NCBI GenBank assembly: GCA_015063085.1
Contig: SUTD01000004.1
Location: forward strand, 1-64,000
Reading direction: 5' to 3'
Origin: Methanocorpusculum parvum
GTDB lineage: Archaea; Halobacteriota; Methanomicrobia; Methanomicrobiales; Methanocorpusculaceae
Length of the DNA: 64,000 nt
Shown here one piece after another: positions 35,068-43,303 of the stretch. Positions within the stretch are counted from its first letter, which is position 1, and each line of letters begins with the position of its first letter. The translations under genes and the position numbers were made by a program. The notes below the pieces were generated by a model, which saw only the letters and a program-made list of their open reading frames with translations, did no database searches and was not told where the DNA came from.

Positions 35068-35233
35068 GTATATAAACCCCTGACCGCGCGGTGCGAAAGT
35101 GCCCACTGCTCTGTTTTTTTATGTGCTGTATTTTGAGTATTTGTGGGTGTGTTTCCTCGTCTATTTGTTCACATTTGGTGATTTTTGAGTTCTATTCTGC
35201 GGTTGTGTTTTTCAAAAACGCACTTTCGCGAAA
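35068..35233 (-). repeat. Repeated promoter module, copy 1 (166 bp)
   Basis: The 37-bp core at 35068-35104 contains a TATA box (TTTATATAC read on the minus strand), a BRE-like GGGG, the palindrome ACCGCGCGGT at 35083-35092, and GCGAAAGTGC at 35092-35101. The inverted partner GCACTTTCGC is at 35220-35229. The 115-bp interior is T-rich. The core is identical in copies at 42149-42185 and 59760-59796. Here the promoter faces the candidate RNA at 34958-35047. Confidence 0.75.
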
Positions 35234-35239
35234 CGGTAT

Positions 35240-36895
35240 TTATCGTCTTCTTCTCCAAACATACAGCACCACAAATCCGGCAATAATTACCCCTGCCAGG
35301 AGGAAGCGGATATCAAATCCCACGGCCGCTGATGCCGGATTATCCAGGACAACTCCTTCCCAGTCGTAGGTGAAAACACGCGTGTAGTACTCTGCAGCAT
35401 CTTCGCTTTCTATCAGAAGGCCTGCTTCGCGATTATTTGTCGGGCTGTTGTAGTTCCAGTTAATCGAAGATATGAGAACGAGTTCGTCATCGATGATGAA
35501 GCCCTTGTTGTGGAGTTTGAGAATGCCGTCTCTGTCCGTTAGAATTTTTGCATGCAGATTCTCCCGTCCCATCTGGTTTATCTCTGCAGCAATTTCATCA
35601 TTGTCTGCTTCAGAATCTGTGTTGTAATACATTCCGTCGAGCTGGATTCTGACATCTGCACCTGCTTCTGCTGCACGGACTGCCGCAGAGAGCCAGGGAT
35701 TTCTGCTGTCTGGATAGTGTGAGATGTATGCCTGCTGAATATCGAGTGAGTATTTTGTCTTCTTTAGCGCGTCGCCTACGAGATGACTGGTGTCCGGGGA
35801 GATTACCGGAGTTATTTTGCAGTTGGCAATCGTTTTCGGCTTGAAGATGACAGTTGCCCCTTCTCCTGCCGAAACCTCCGGCAGAGGTTCTGTTCCGGGC
35901 ATCCATGGATAGATGTCGTATCCGGCAAGATCTGCTTCGAACACTTTTGTAAAGTACCTGGCAACCTCTCTGTCTTCAACTGCTGCACCCCATCCGCGGT
36001 TTCCCAATCCTGATTCCGGGATTCCTGAGTCTTTGAAGTTTTCCGAGAGGACTATGGTGACTGTTTCATCTGCGATGAGATATTTGGTATGCAGATACCG
36101 GTAGCGTGCCGGGAGTTTTCCTTCGCTTTCAATAGTATACACATCAGCACCTGCACGGGAGAGGTAGTTGAGCACACCTTTTTCCTCCTCAGAGATTCCG
36201 CCGACAGGTCCTCCTTCCATAATGAGTATGACTTCTACCCCGCGCCTTTCTGCATCAGCAAGACTTTCTGCAAGAGAGACGCTCGTGAATTCATACATCG
36301 AGATGAGAATGGATTCATCTGCATTGTCGATAACGCCGGTGACTACTTCATGCGAGCAGTCGGGAGATACAAACAGTGTCACTTTTTCTGCGGGGAAGGT
36401 CTCCGGCTTGAAGTCTGACTGCCCGATTTTGTACACCCGTTTGTCCCAGACACCGTTTTCGAACCGATGCACTCTGCCGTTCCCGTTTGCAACATCCTCA
36501 GGCCAGGAAACTGTCTGTACCGGAATGCCGTTCTTTTTTAATGTCAGACTGTCTCCGGTATTTGCCATCTGGAATTTTTTGGAGACTTCTGCATTCGGGA
36601 CGTTTGGTGTGCTGTCAACAATCTCCAAATCAGGATATGCGTTGTGGATCTCATAATACAGCTCTGCGTTCCTTGCGACAACAACATGCCCGCTTTCCGT
36701 CCCAAAAGAGATGGTTCCTTCTCCATCAGTAACCGTCCATGCGGCAAGACTTCCTTCTCCTTCGAGGATGAAGTATTCATCTCCGTCTCCTTCTGCATAT
36801 CCGTCTGCGCAGAACTCGGTTATCGTATACGCAGCAGCAGGACTTGAGACTAGGCAGAGGAGGAAAAGCAGAAGTACCGTCCGACAGAATTTCAT
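35240..36895 (-). CDS. Secreted phospholipase D-like nuclease/lipase with lamin-tail domain
   Basis: A 551-aa exported protein. ATG 36895 gives a signal peptide (FCRTVLLLFLLCLVSSPAAA), and an in-frame ATG at 36922 would add nine residues. An N-terminal lamin-tail-like domain (TITEFCADG to about residue 110) is followed by two PLD half-domains. Each has an HKD motif: HTKYLIAD near 305 and HNKGFIIDD near 500. A C-terminal transmembrane helix (FLLAGVIIAGFVVLYVW) with an RRRR stop-transfer tail anchors it, so the catalytic domains face outside. The family cleaves phosphodiesters; the substrate is unknown. It is divergent from mfnE. Confidence 0.85.
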   Translation of the reverse strand: MKFCRTVLLLFLLCLVSSPAAAYTITEFCADGYAEGDGDEYFILEGEGSLAAWTVTDGEGTISFGTESGHVVVARNAELYYEIHNAYPDLEIVDSTPNVPNAEVSKKFQMANTGDSLTLKKNGIPVQTVSWPEDVANGNGRVHRFENGVWDKRVYKIGQSDFKPETFPAEKVTLFVSPDCSHEVVTGVIDNADESILISMYEFTSVSLAESLADAERRGVEVILIMEGGPVGGISEEEKGVLNYLSRAGADVYTIESEGKLPARYRYLHTKYLIADETVTIVLSENFKDSGIPESGLGNRGWGAAVEDREVARYFTKVFEADLAGYDIYPWMPGTEPLPEVSAGEGATVIFKPKTIANCKITPVISPDTSHLVGDALKKTKYSLDIQQAYISHYPDSRNPWLSAAVRAAEAGADVRIQLDGMYYNTDSEADNDEIAAEINQMGRENLHAKILTDRDGILKLHNKGFIIDDELVLISSINWNYNSPTNNREAGLLIESEDAAEYYTRVFTYDWEGVVLDNPASAAVGFDIRFLLAGVIIAGFVVLYVWRRRR

Positions 36896-36933
36896 GAAGG
36901 TCTTTTTGCGGGGAAATGACATATAGATATGGT

Positions 36934-37470
36934 ATGAATGGTGTGGTGGTGAAAATCGGAGGCAGTCTCCTCGATACTGCAGAAAATGTTCTAGCCGAAC
37001 TCTCTGCATCAGATATTCCCCTGCTGGTTGTTCCGGGAGGGGGGATTTTTGCCGACTCGGTTCGTGCGGCAGATTTGGATGATGACGCCGCGCACTGGCA
37101 GGCAATTTCTTCCATGAACCGGTACGGGCGATATCTCTCAACCTTCGGCTTTCCGGTAACAGAAACGTTCTCATCCCCGAAATCCGGAGTGAGCATTCTC
37201 CTTCCGGAGAAAATTCTGCGGGCATCAGATCCGCTTCCGCATTCGTGGGATGTGACCTCGGATTCACTTGCGCTGTGGATGGCAGGAGAGCTCTCTCTTC
37301 CGCTTCTACTGGTGAAATCGAGAGAGGGTGATACTTCTGATTTAGCGCTTGTTGATGCGTATTTTTCGACGCTTCTGTCTTCTATCGGTGTTCCGGTGTA
37401 CTTTGCAAACGGTCGCGTGAGGGGTTCTGTTACCCGTCAGCTTGAGGCCTTGGAAGCCACACTTTTATAA
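36934..37470 (+). CDS. mfnE: [5-(Aminomethyl)furan-3-yl]methyl phosphate kinase
   Basis: A 178-aa amino-acid-kinase-fold protein related to the archaeal COG2054 group. In methanofuran synthesis MfnE phosphorylates the aminomethylfuran phosphate intermediate. Visible are VVVKIGGSLLDT at the N-terminus, VVPGGGIFADSVR, DDDAAHWQAISSMNRYGRYL, and HSWDVTSDSLALWMAGEL in the C-terminal half. This is somewhat shorter than typical (about 200-230 aa). ATG 36934 matches family starts better than ATG 36916. mfnA at 6 kb belongs to the same pathway. Confidence 0.85.
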   Translation: MNGVVVKIGGSLLDTAENVLAELSASDIPLLVVPGGGIFADSVRAADLDDDAAHWQAISSMNRYGRYLSTFGFPVTETFSSPKSGVSILLPEKILRASDPLPHSWDVTSDSLALWMAGELSLPLLLVKSREGDTSDLALVDAYFSTLLSSIGVPVYFANGRVRGSVTRQLEALEATLL

Positions 37471-37502
37471 TAACTGGGCGCCAATAAGTTAAGGAGTTTC
37501 AT

Positions 37503-37658
37503 ATGGCAAAATGTACATCTTGCAATGCCCCACTCGCAGAGCGCGGGGCAACCGAATTCAAGTGCCCGGACTGCGGAGAGATTATCTACCGCTGTGCACA
37601 GTGCAGAAAACAGAGCGTTAAATACACCTGCCCGAAGTGCGGCTTTATGGGACCGTGA
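37503..37658 (+). CDS. Small zinc-ribbon protein
   Basis: A 51-aa microprotein with four CxxC pairs: KCTSCNAPL, FKCPDCGEI, YRCAQCRKQ and YTCPKCGFM. Eight cysteines fit two zinc sites. It resembles the HVO_2753-type zinc-finger microproteins of archaea. AAGGAG precedes the ATG. It is five bases upstream of the aEF1B gene, a pairing I recall from other archaea, which suggests a translation-linked role. Confidence 0.9.
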   Translation: MAKCTSCNAPLAERGATEFKCPDCGEIIYRCAQCRKQSVKYTCPKCGFMGP

Positions 37659-37663
37659 GTATC

Positions 37664-37921
37664 ATGGGAGACGTAGCATTAATCTTAAAAGTCATGCCGG
37701 AATCCCCGGACGTTGACCTCGCACAGATGCAGGAAGACATTAAGGCAAAGGTTGCCGGTGTCCAGGATATCAAGGTCGAACCAATCGGATTCGGTCTTTC
37801 CGCACTCAAAGTCGCTGTCGTTACTCAGGACGGCGCAGGTGCAGACGACCAGGTCGTTGCATCCTTCGAGGGCATTGCAGGCCTCGAGAACGTTGAAGTT
37901 GAGTCCATGACTCTTCTCTAA
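37664..37921 (+). CDS. ef1b: Elongation factor 1-beta
   Basis: An 85-aa guanine-nucleotide exchange factor for aEF1-alpha. The sequence MGDVALILKVMPESPDVDL with VEPIGFGLSALKVAVV and the C-terminal NVEVESMTLL is the archaeal aEF1B signature, and the length is right. The ATG is at 37664; the frame is open further upstream within the zinc-ribbon gene, but that would not be family-like. It is co-transcribed with the zinc-ribbon gene. Confidence 0.95.
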   Translation: MGDVALILKVMPESPDVDLAQMQEDIKAKVAGVQDIKVEPIGFGLSALKVAVVTQDGAGADDQVVASFEGIAGLENVEVESMTLL

Positions 37922-37996
37922 ATATTTTTTTACGATTTATTTTCAGCATTTTTCCGCAGGATGCCTGCGGTTCCAAAAATTGGGAAAAAAGATTAT

Positions 37997-38356
37997 TTAT
38001 GCTTTCGATTTGAAGAGCGCTTCTATCTCATCAAGAAGATGTGCTGTTTCACTTCGCTGTCTTCCGATATCTACTTTGAACTCTTCTGCCAGAGAATAGA
38101 ACACGAGAAATGCTTCCCGGATTTTCTGAATCTCTCCTATGCCTTCTGCAAACTGTTTTCTTTTCTCAATCTCTTCTGCCCGGCGTTTTACGAGAACCCG
38201 GCATTCTGCATAGTCCATGCAGAGCTTATTGTACTTCTTCTCTGCTGAAATGACTTTTCCTGCATCCAGAAGGGATTGTACCTGCCGGGAACCTTTTAAC
38301 AGCCGTCCCATATATCGATTAAATCTGCGGGTTACCGGAAACTGATAGAGAGACAT
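37997..38356 (-). CDS. Conserved helical protein, unknown
   Basis: A 119-aa Lys/Glu/Arg-rich protein predicted to be almost all helix with heptad-like runs (about 40-75 and 85-115). There are no membrane segments, and two cysteines are present. The ATG start and length are plausible. I recognise no family. It is convergent with aEF1B and divergent from hypC. Confidence 0.6.
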   Translation of the reverse strand: MSLYQFPVTRRFNRYMGRLLKGSRQVQSLLDAGKVISAEKKYNKLCMDYAECRVLVKRRAEEIEKRKQFAEGIGEIQKIREAFLVFYSLAEEFKVDIGRQRSETAHLLDEIEALFKSKA

Positions 38357-38442
38357 TCTATACCTATTCGGCGGGCTCGGTTATACCTTTTTTCCCGTGT
38401 CACTTCGCTTCCTTTATCAATAAGCCCATCCAATAGTACATC

Positions 38443-38682
38443 ATGTGTATTGCTGTTCCCGCAGAGGTTTTAGAAATCCGTGACGGAAATGTTGCACTCG
38501 TAGACTATGGAGAACTCCAGCAGGAGGTCAGAATCGACCTCGTTGACGTCAAAGTCGGTGAGTTCGTCCTTGTCCACGTAGGATTTGCCATTCAGCGCTT
38601 ATCCCGCGAAGAAGGCCTTGAAACCCGCGAAATCTTCAAAGAAGTCTATCAGGCAATGGCCGAAGACGGAGTTACGGAATAA
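38443..38682 (+). CDS. hypC: [NiFe]-hydrogenase maturation chaperone HypC
   Basis: A 79-aa HypC/HupF-family protein, with the invariant N-terminal MCIAVPAEVLEI (Met1-Cys2 binds the Fe(CN)2CO unit with HypD). The body is a small beta-barrel. It heads the hypC-hypA-hypE cluster. HypB, HypD and HypF are not in the window. Confidence 0.96.
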   Translation: MCIAVPAEVLEIRDGNVALVDYGELQQEVRIDLVDVKVGEFVLVHVGFAIQRLSREEGLETREIFKEVYQAMAEDGVTE

Positions 38683-38689
38683 ATAAGCC

Positions 38690-39028
38690 ATGCATGAATC
38701 AGGAATTGCCTACGACATCTACGCAACCGCAAAACGCGCCGCAGAAGACAACTGTGCAACACTTGTCAAAGCCATTCACGTAGACGTAGGCAGCATGGCT
38801 ATGGTTAACTCTGACCAGGTTGAATTCATGTTCAACACCTTTATCGCAGAAGACCCGCTCTTCAAGGACACCAAACTGATATTCAATACGGTTCTCCCTG
38901 TAGCCGAGTGTTCCTGCGGATACAAGGGTTCAGAGATTTTCGTATGTCCGACCTGCGGAAAACTTCCGCATATGATTCAGGGCAAGGAAATTCTGGTGAA
39001 AAATATTGAGATAGAAACAGAGGACTAA
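38690..39028 (+). CDS. hypA: Hydrogenase nickel insertion protein HypA
   Basis: A 112-aa nickel metallochaperone. MHESGIAYDI supplies the N-terminal Met-His nickel ligand, although Glu at position 3 is preceded by no second His. The zinc site is CSCGYKGSEIFVCPTCG in the C-terminal part. It starts 7 bp after hypC and ends 2 bp before hypE. Confidence 0.95.
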   Translation: MHESGIAYDIYATAKRAAEDNCATLVKAIHVDVGSMAMVNSDQVEFMFNTFIAEDPLFKDTKLIFNTVLPVAECSCGYKGSEIFVCPTCGKLPHMIQGKEILVKNIEIETED

Positions 39029-39030
39029 AC

Positions 39031-40050
39031 ATGGTAAAAGATACTGAAGTCAATATGATGCACGGAGCAGGAGGCGAAGTCATGGGAGAACTTCTCCAGA
39101 CGCTTACTGCTTTCAAAAACAACAACGCAGGAGGAATCGGTCTCGAGTCCCTTGATGACGGATCCACCTTCACGATTGGTGACAAGACTGTTGTCTTAAC
39201 AACCGATTCCCACGTGGTAAAACCGCTCTTCTTCCCCGGAGGAGACATTGGCAGAATTGCAGTTTCCGGAACCATTAACGATTTATCCGTGATGGGGGCC
39301 CGCCCGATTGCTCTGACCTGTGCGATGGTTATCGAAGAGGGATTCCCGATTGCAGATCTTGAAAAAATCGTTGCATCCATGGATGAAGCCTTAGGAGAAG
39401 TCGGAGCTTCAATTATCACCGGAGACACCAAGGTTGTCGAGAAGGGAAGCATTGACGGTATCGCCATCAATACCGCAGGTGTTGGTGTTGTCGAGAACTA
39501 CCTCATCCGTGACAGAAACTTAAAAGTCGGAGACAAGATTATCGTATCCGGAAATCTCGGAGACCACGGCATGGCTATTGTTTCGTACCGCGAGGGATTC
39601 GACTTGGGAGACCAGTTAAAGTCTGATGTTGCCCCTCTCTGGAAGATGATCGAAGGAGCAATTCTTGCAGGCGGAGACGGAGCAATCCATGCCATGAAAG
39701 ATCCGACCCGCGGAGGATTTGCCGCATGTATGAACGAGATGGCAAGAAAGGCAGGCGTCAAAGTGGTTGTTCACGAAGAGGCAGTGCCGATTCGCGAAAG
39801 CGTTGCATCCGCTGGCGGTCTCTTAGGCATTGATCCCCTGCAGGTCGCAAACGAAGGAAAATGTGTCATGGGCGTAGCACCCGAAGCAGCGGACAAAATC
39901 GTAGAAGCACTCCGCGCACACCCGTATGGAAAGGATGCCAGAATCATTGGAGAAGTTGTCGAAGGTTCCGGTGTTGTTATGCTTACCAGAATCGGAAGCG
40001 AGCGCTTCATTGAACCGCCGATGGGCGATCCTGTTCCAAGAGTCTGCTGA
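39031..40050 (+). CDS. hypE: Hydrogenase expression/formation protein HypE
   Basis: A 339-aa PurM-like enzyme that dehydrates the HypF-carbamoylated C-terminal cysteine to thiocyanate, supplying cyanide ligands. It has MHGAGGEVMGELLQ at the N-terminus, DGSTFTIGDKTVVLTTDSHVV, and GGDIGRIAVSGTINDLSVMGA for ATP binding. The C-terminus ends PVPRVC, the expected catalytic cysteine tail (PRIC-like). The start of pyrC follows 2 bp after the stop. Confidence 0.96.
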   Translation: MVKDTEVNMMHGAGGEVMGELLQTLTAFKNNNAGGIGLESLDDGSTFTIGDKTVVLTTDSHVVKPLFFPGGDIGRIAVSGTINDLSVMGARPIALTCAMVIEEGFPIADLEKIVASMDEALGEVGASIITGDTKVVEKGSIDGIAINTAGVGVVENYLIRDRNLKVGDKIIVSGNLGDHGMAIVSYREGFDLGDQLKSDVAPLWKMIEGAILAGGDGAIHAMKDPTRGGFAACMNEMARKAGVKVVVHEEAVPIRESVASAGGLLGIDPLQVANEGKCVMGVAPEAADKIVEALRAHPYGKDARIIGEVVEGSGVVMLTRIGSERFIEPPMGDPVPRVC

Positions 40051-40052
40051 AA

Positions 40053-41297
40053 ATGGCAGACCTTATCTTAGCAGACGTCCGTCTTCCTGATGGAAGAATT
40101 GCGGATATCTCCATCAAAGACGGTCGCGTATCCCATATCGGCTCGTCTGATAAGAACGGTGCAGAAGTAATCTTCTGCAAAAACCGCCTTTGTGTTCCGG
40201 CAGCAACAGATATGCACGTGCATATGCGGGATGGAACACAGAAGGCAAAAGAAGACTGGAAAACCGGAACGCAGTCTGCTGTCGCAGGCGGGGTGGCAAC
40301 AGTTGTTGACCAGCCAAACTCTGTTCCGGCCATTGATAATGCCGAAATCTTTTCTGCCCGCATTGAGCTTGCAAAATCTCAGGCTTACTGCCGCTTTGCG
40401 GTAAACGGTTCGCTGAATGATACGGCAGACATCAAAGGCCTCGCAGAAGCAGGTGTTCTTGCATTCGGCGAGATGTTTGCAGCGCCCTCAAGCTACGGCT
40501 CGGCACTTACTCCGGAAGTAATCGCCCGCGTGACAAAAGAGGCTGCATCTCTTGGAAAGCTCATCACAGTACATGCAGAAGAGGTAGCCCCGGGCATGGT
40601 TCACTCACTCGCAGAACATGCAGCATCCCGCCCTGCATCCGGTGAGACCAAAACCATCGCTCTGGTAAACTCACTTGCCCCGGAGAATGCAAAACTTCAC
40701 TACTGTCATATCAGCAGTACTGATTCATTTTCTGCAATGAAGCCTGGTTCAACTTTTGAAGTTGCCCCGCATCATTTATTCCTCTCGTATGAGAACGCAC
40801 GCGACGCGGCAGACACTCACATGAGAATGAACCCTCCGCTTCGTGAGGAATCAGAGCGAAAGAATCTCCTTGCGGCCTTCGATACAATTGATGTGATAGC
40901 CTCAGACCATGCTCCGCATACCATATCTGAAAAGGCAGCAGACTTCGCATCAGCACCGTCCGGAATCCCCGGTGTTGAGACGATGCTTCCTCTTTTGATG
41001 AATGAGGTGCATGCAGGCCGCATGAATCTGAATGCGGTAATCGAAAAAACCGTAACCAATCCGAATAGGATTTTAGGAATCGAGTCTCCGGCATTTGTGC
41101 CCGGAGCACGTGCTGACTTTGCCTTATATGCAGAGTCTCCGGTAAAAATCGATGCCGAAAACCTCCACAGCAAATGCGGATGGTCTCCGTATGAGGGAAT
41201 GTACGGACTGTTCTCGGAGATTACTGTAGTATCCGGCGTATGTGCCTGGAAGGAAGGCGAGTTCTCCCGTGAGGGTGCCTGCTTCCTTCGCGGATAA
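40053..41297 (+). CDS. pyrC: Dihydroorotase
   Basis: A 414-aa amidohydrolase closing carbamoyl-aspartate to dihydroorotate. Metal ligands are visible in ATDMHVHMRDG, VHAEEVAP, HYCHISSTD and IASDHAPH, as in class I (DHOase-type) enzymes. It shares an operon with hypCAE, although the functions are unrelated. pyrD and pyrK are at 20.4-22.1 kb, so the pathway is split across the region. Confidence 0.94.
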   Translation: MADLILADVRLPDGRIADISIKDGRVSHIGSSDKNGAEVIFCKNRLCVPAATDMHVHMRDGTQKAKEDWKTGTQSAVAGGVATVVDQPNSVPAIDNAEIFSARIELAKSQAYCRFAVNGSLNDTADIKGLAEAGVLAFGEMFAAPSSYGSALTPEVIARVTKEAASLGKLITVHAEEVAPGMVHSLAEHAASRPASGETKTIALVNSLAPENAKLHYCHISSTDSFSAMKPGSTFEVAPHHLFLSYENARDAADTHMRMNPPLREESERKNLLAAFDTIDVIASDHAPHTISEKAADFASAPSGIPGVETMLPLLMNEVHAGRMNLNAVIEKTVTNPNRILGIESPAFVPGARADFALYAESPVKIDAENLHSKCGWSPYEGMYGLFSEITVVSGVCAWKEGEFSREGACFLRG

Positions 41298-41303
41298 CTT
41301 TTT

Positions 41304-41984
41304 TTAGAAATATTTTCTCAGCGCTTTTGCCACAGCATCGCCGTATGGTTCATCAAGAACCGCAGAGCTCGCAGCTTTTGCATCAGCAGTTCCATTCGAC
41401 GGGACAACGGAAAATCCTGCAAGCTTTAACATCGAAACGTCATTGACTGAATCTCCTGCCGCAAGGAAGTCAGACGGGGAAATTCCCATTTCAGCGGCAA
41501 GCTTTTCGAATGCCGCACCCTTGGAAAGCCCCGGAGTATGCAGGTGAATGGCAAATCCGGTATCTACAGCAACAACTCCCATTCCGGCGATAATTTCATT
41601 TACCCTCCCGATAGAAACATCCCGCGAGAACGCTACATCAGAGTGGCGAAGCTCAGCGCTGAAAAGCCGAAGTTCTCCATCCTTCGGGCAGACAGCTTCA
41701 CGGATTTTTTCGTATGCCTGCATACAAAGCGCTTTGTCTCCGGCAACAGTTCGCGTCCCAAGAAATCCCTTTCGATATACTCCGCCGTTTTCCGCAATCA
41801 CATTTCCGTCTGTACCAATCATATGCGACAGTCCGTCAAGGAAACAGAGCGTGTTTCCCGAAGCAAGCACAACCGGAATATCAGCATCTATCAGACGGCG
41901 AATCTCCTCTACCGCCTTTGTTGAAAGACGGCGCCGGTTGTCTGTCAGCGTCCCGTCAATATCGGTGATAAATGCCTTGTACAT
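41304..41984 (-). CDS. pgp: Phosphoglycolate phosphatase, archaeal type
   Basis: A 226-aa HAD hydrolase of the TA0175/Cof-like type. Motif I is ITDIDGTLTDNRR at the N-terminus, motif II VLASGN, and motifs III-IV GISPSDFLAAGDSVNDVSML with the Lys in LSKGAAF. A mobile cap sits between. Archaeal members act on phosphoglycolate; other sugar phosphates cannot be excluded. It is convergent with pyrC. Confidence 0.9.
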   Translation of the reverse strand: MYKAFITDIDGTLTDNRRRLSTKAVEEIRRLIDADIPVVLASGNTLCFLDGLSHMIGTDGNVIAENGGVYRKGFLGTRTVAGDKALCMQAYEKIREAVCPKDGELRLFSAELRHSDVAFSRDVSIGRVNEIIAGMGVVAVDTGFAIHLHTPGLSKGAAFEKLAAEMGISPSDFLAAGDSVNDVSMLKLAGFSVVPSNGTADAKAASSAVLDEPYGDAVAKALRKYF

Positions 41985-42056
41985 ACTCTTATCTTTGTCT
42001 CTGATGGGTATAATTATTCTCTGATTCCAGCCCCAAACTGACCGTATTTCCGGGTG

Positions 42057-42185
42057 TTCGCGAAAGTGCTCAATCTTGTCTGTAATTCGTTTAAATCAAA
42101 ATCAGAAACATCTGATGCCTCTGATTTTTCGAAATTCAAACGGCTTTTGGGCACTTTCGCACCGCGCGGTCAGGGGTTTATATAC
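42057..42185 (+). repeat. Repeated promoter module, copy 2 (upstream of radA)
   Basis: The core 42149-42185 (inverse of the listed core at 35068) contains GCACTTTCGC at 42151-42160, palindrome ACCGCGCGGT at 42161-42170, BRE-like CAGGGG, and TATA box TTTATATAC near 42177-42185, on the radA-coding strand. The partner GCGAAAGTGC is at 42060-42069. The 79-bp interior includes a perfect 9-bp hairpin (AAAATCAGA/TCTGATTTT on the complementary strand). The expected transcription start is near 42210, before radA. Confidence 0.78.
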
Positions 42186-42236
42186 TCGCAGGTTGATGTA
42201 TTAGTATATCTCATACGATACAGGAGAAAAGAAGAT

Positions 42237-43226
42237 ATGTCATCTATTGAAATTGAAGATTTACCAGGAGTCGGACCGGCAACCGCGGACCGTCTGCGCG
42301 AGGCAGGATACTTAACCGTTGAATCTATAGCCACGGCTTCTCCTGCCGACTTATCCGAAGCGACCGATATTGGAGAAACCACCGCAAAGAAAATCATCCG
42401 TGCTGCAGGCGAGATGGCAGACATTGGCGGATTCAAAACCGGCACTGACATTCTTCTCCGCAGAAAAGATGTCTTAAAACTCAAAACCCTTGTCCCAGAG
42501 TTTGACGAAATGCTCGAAGGCGGTTTCGAAACGCAGGCAATCACTGAAGTCTACGGAGAGTTTGGTTCCGGTAAATCCCAGATTGTTCACCAGATGGCAG
42601 TAAACTGTCAGCTTCCGCCGGAGCTCGGCGGCCTTGGAGGATCGTGTCTGTACATTGACACAGAAAACACCTTCCGTCCGGAGCGTATCGAGCAGATGGT
42701 AAAAGGTCTTGAGTTCGAAAAACTTCCGGAAGGCTACGAAATTCCGCCTGTTGAAACCTTCCTCGCAAACATTCACGTAGCCCGTGCCCACTCGTCTGAC
42801 CACCAGATGCTCTTAATCGATGCCGCCCGCGAGCTCGCAACCCAGATGGAGATGGAAGGAAGGCCGGTAAAACTCGTCATCATCGATTCATTAACTGGTC
42901 TTTTCCGTGCAGAGTATGCAGGACGCGGAACTCTTGCAGGCCGTCAGCAGAAGCTCAACCGCCACATGCATGACCTCTTCAAACTCATCGACAACTTAAA
43001 TGCTGTCGGCATCGTCACAAATCAGGTTATGGCAAGCCCCGGTGTTCTCTTCGGAGATCCGACCAGACCGATTGGCGGAAACATTGTCGGACACACCGCA
43101 ACATTCCGTCTGTACTTACGTAAGAGTAAGGGCGGCAAACGTATTGCGCGCCTCGTCGACAGTCCAAACCTTCCGGAAGGAGAAGCTGCATTCTCTGTTG
43201 AAATGGACGGTCTCAAAGAAGCATAA
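42237..43226 (+). CDS. radA: DNA repair and recombination protein RadA
   Basis: A 329-aa RecA/Rad51-family recombinase. An N-terminal helix-hairpin-helix region ([27 protein letters not shown] and [19 protein letters not shown]) is followed by the ATPase core: GEFGSGKSQ Walker [16 protein letters not shown] Walker B, and [31 protein letters not shown] with the L2-side segment. ATG 42237 has AGGAG 11 bp upstream. A frame open to 42054 is not part of the gene. The promoter lies in repeat module copy 2. Confidence 0.97.
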   Translation: MSSIEIEDLPGVGPATADRLREAGYLTVESIATASPADLSEATDIGETTAKKIIRAAGEMADIGGFKTGTDILLRRKDVLKLKTLVPEFDEMLEGGFETQAITEVYGEFGSGKSQIVHQMAVNCQLPPELGGLGGSCLYIDTENTFRPERIEQMVKGLEFEKLPEGYEIPPVETFLANIHVARAHSSDHQMLLIDAARELATQMEMEGRPVKLVIIDSLTGLFRAEYAGRGTLAGRQQKLNRHMHDLFKLIDNLNAVGIVTNQVMASPGVLFGDPTRPIGGNIVGHTATFRLYLRKSKGGKRIARLVDSPNLPEGEAAFSVEMDGLKEA

Positions 43227-43303
43227 TCCTTCAACAATTCCTCCTCCTATTTTTGTCCTCATAGAAAGTATATAACCTCACGGGACATCATAATAAATCA
43301 GAT

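Noticed and set aside
36896-37267. N-terminal extension of the phospholipase D-like ORF
   Set aside because: It overlaps mfnE on the other strand, and the signal peptide starts at 36895 or 36922.
42054-42236. N-terminal extension of the radA frame
   Set aside because: It runs through the repeat module and promoter; ATG 42237 has AGGAG and the expected RadA N-terminus.
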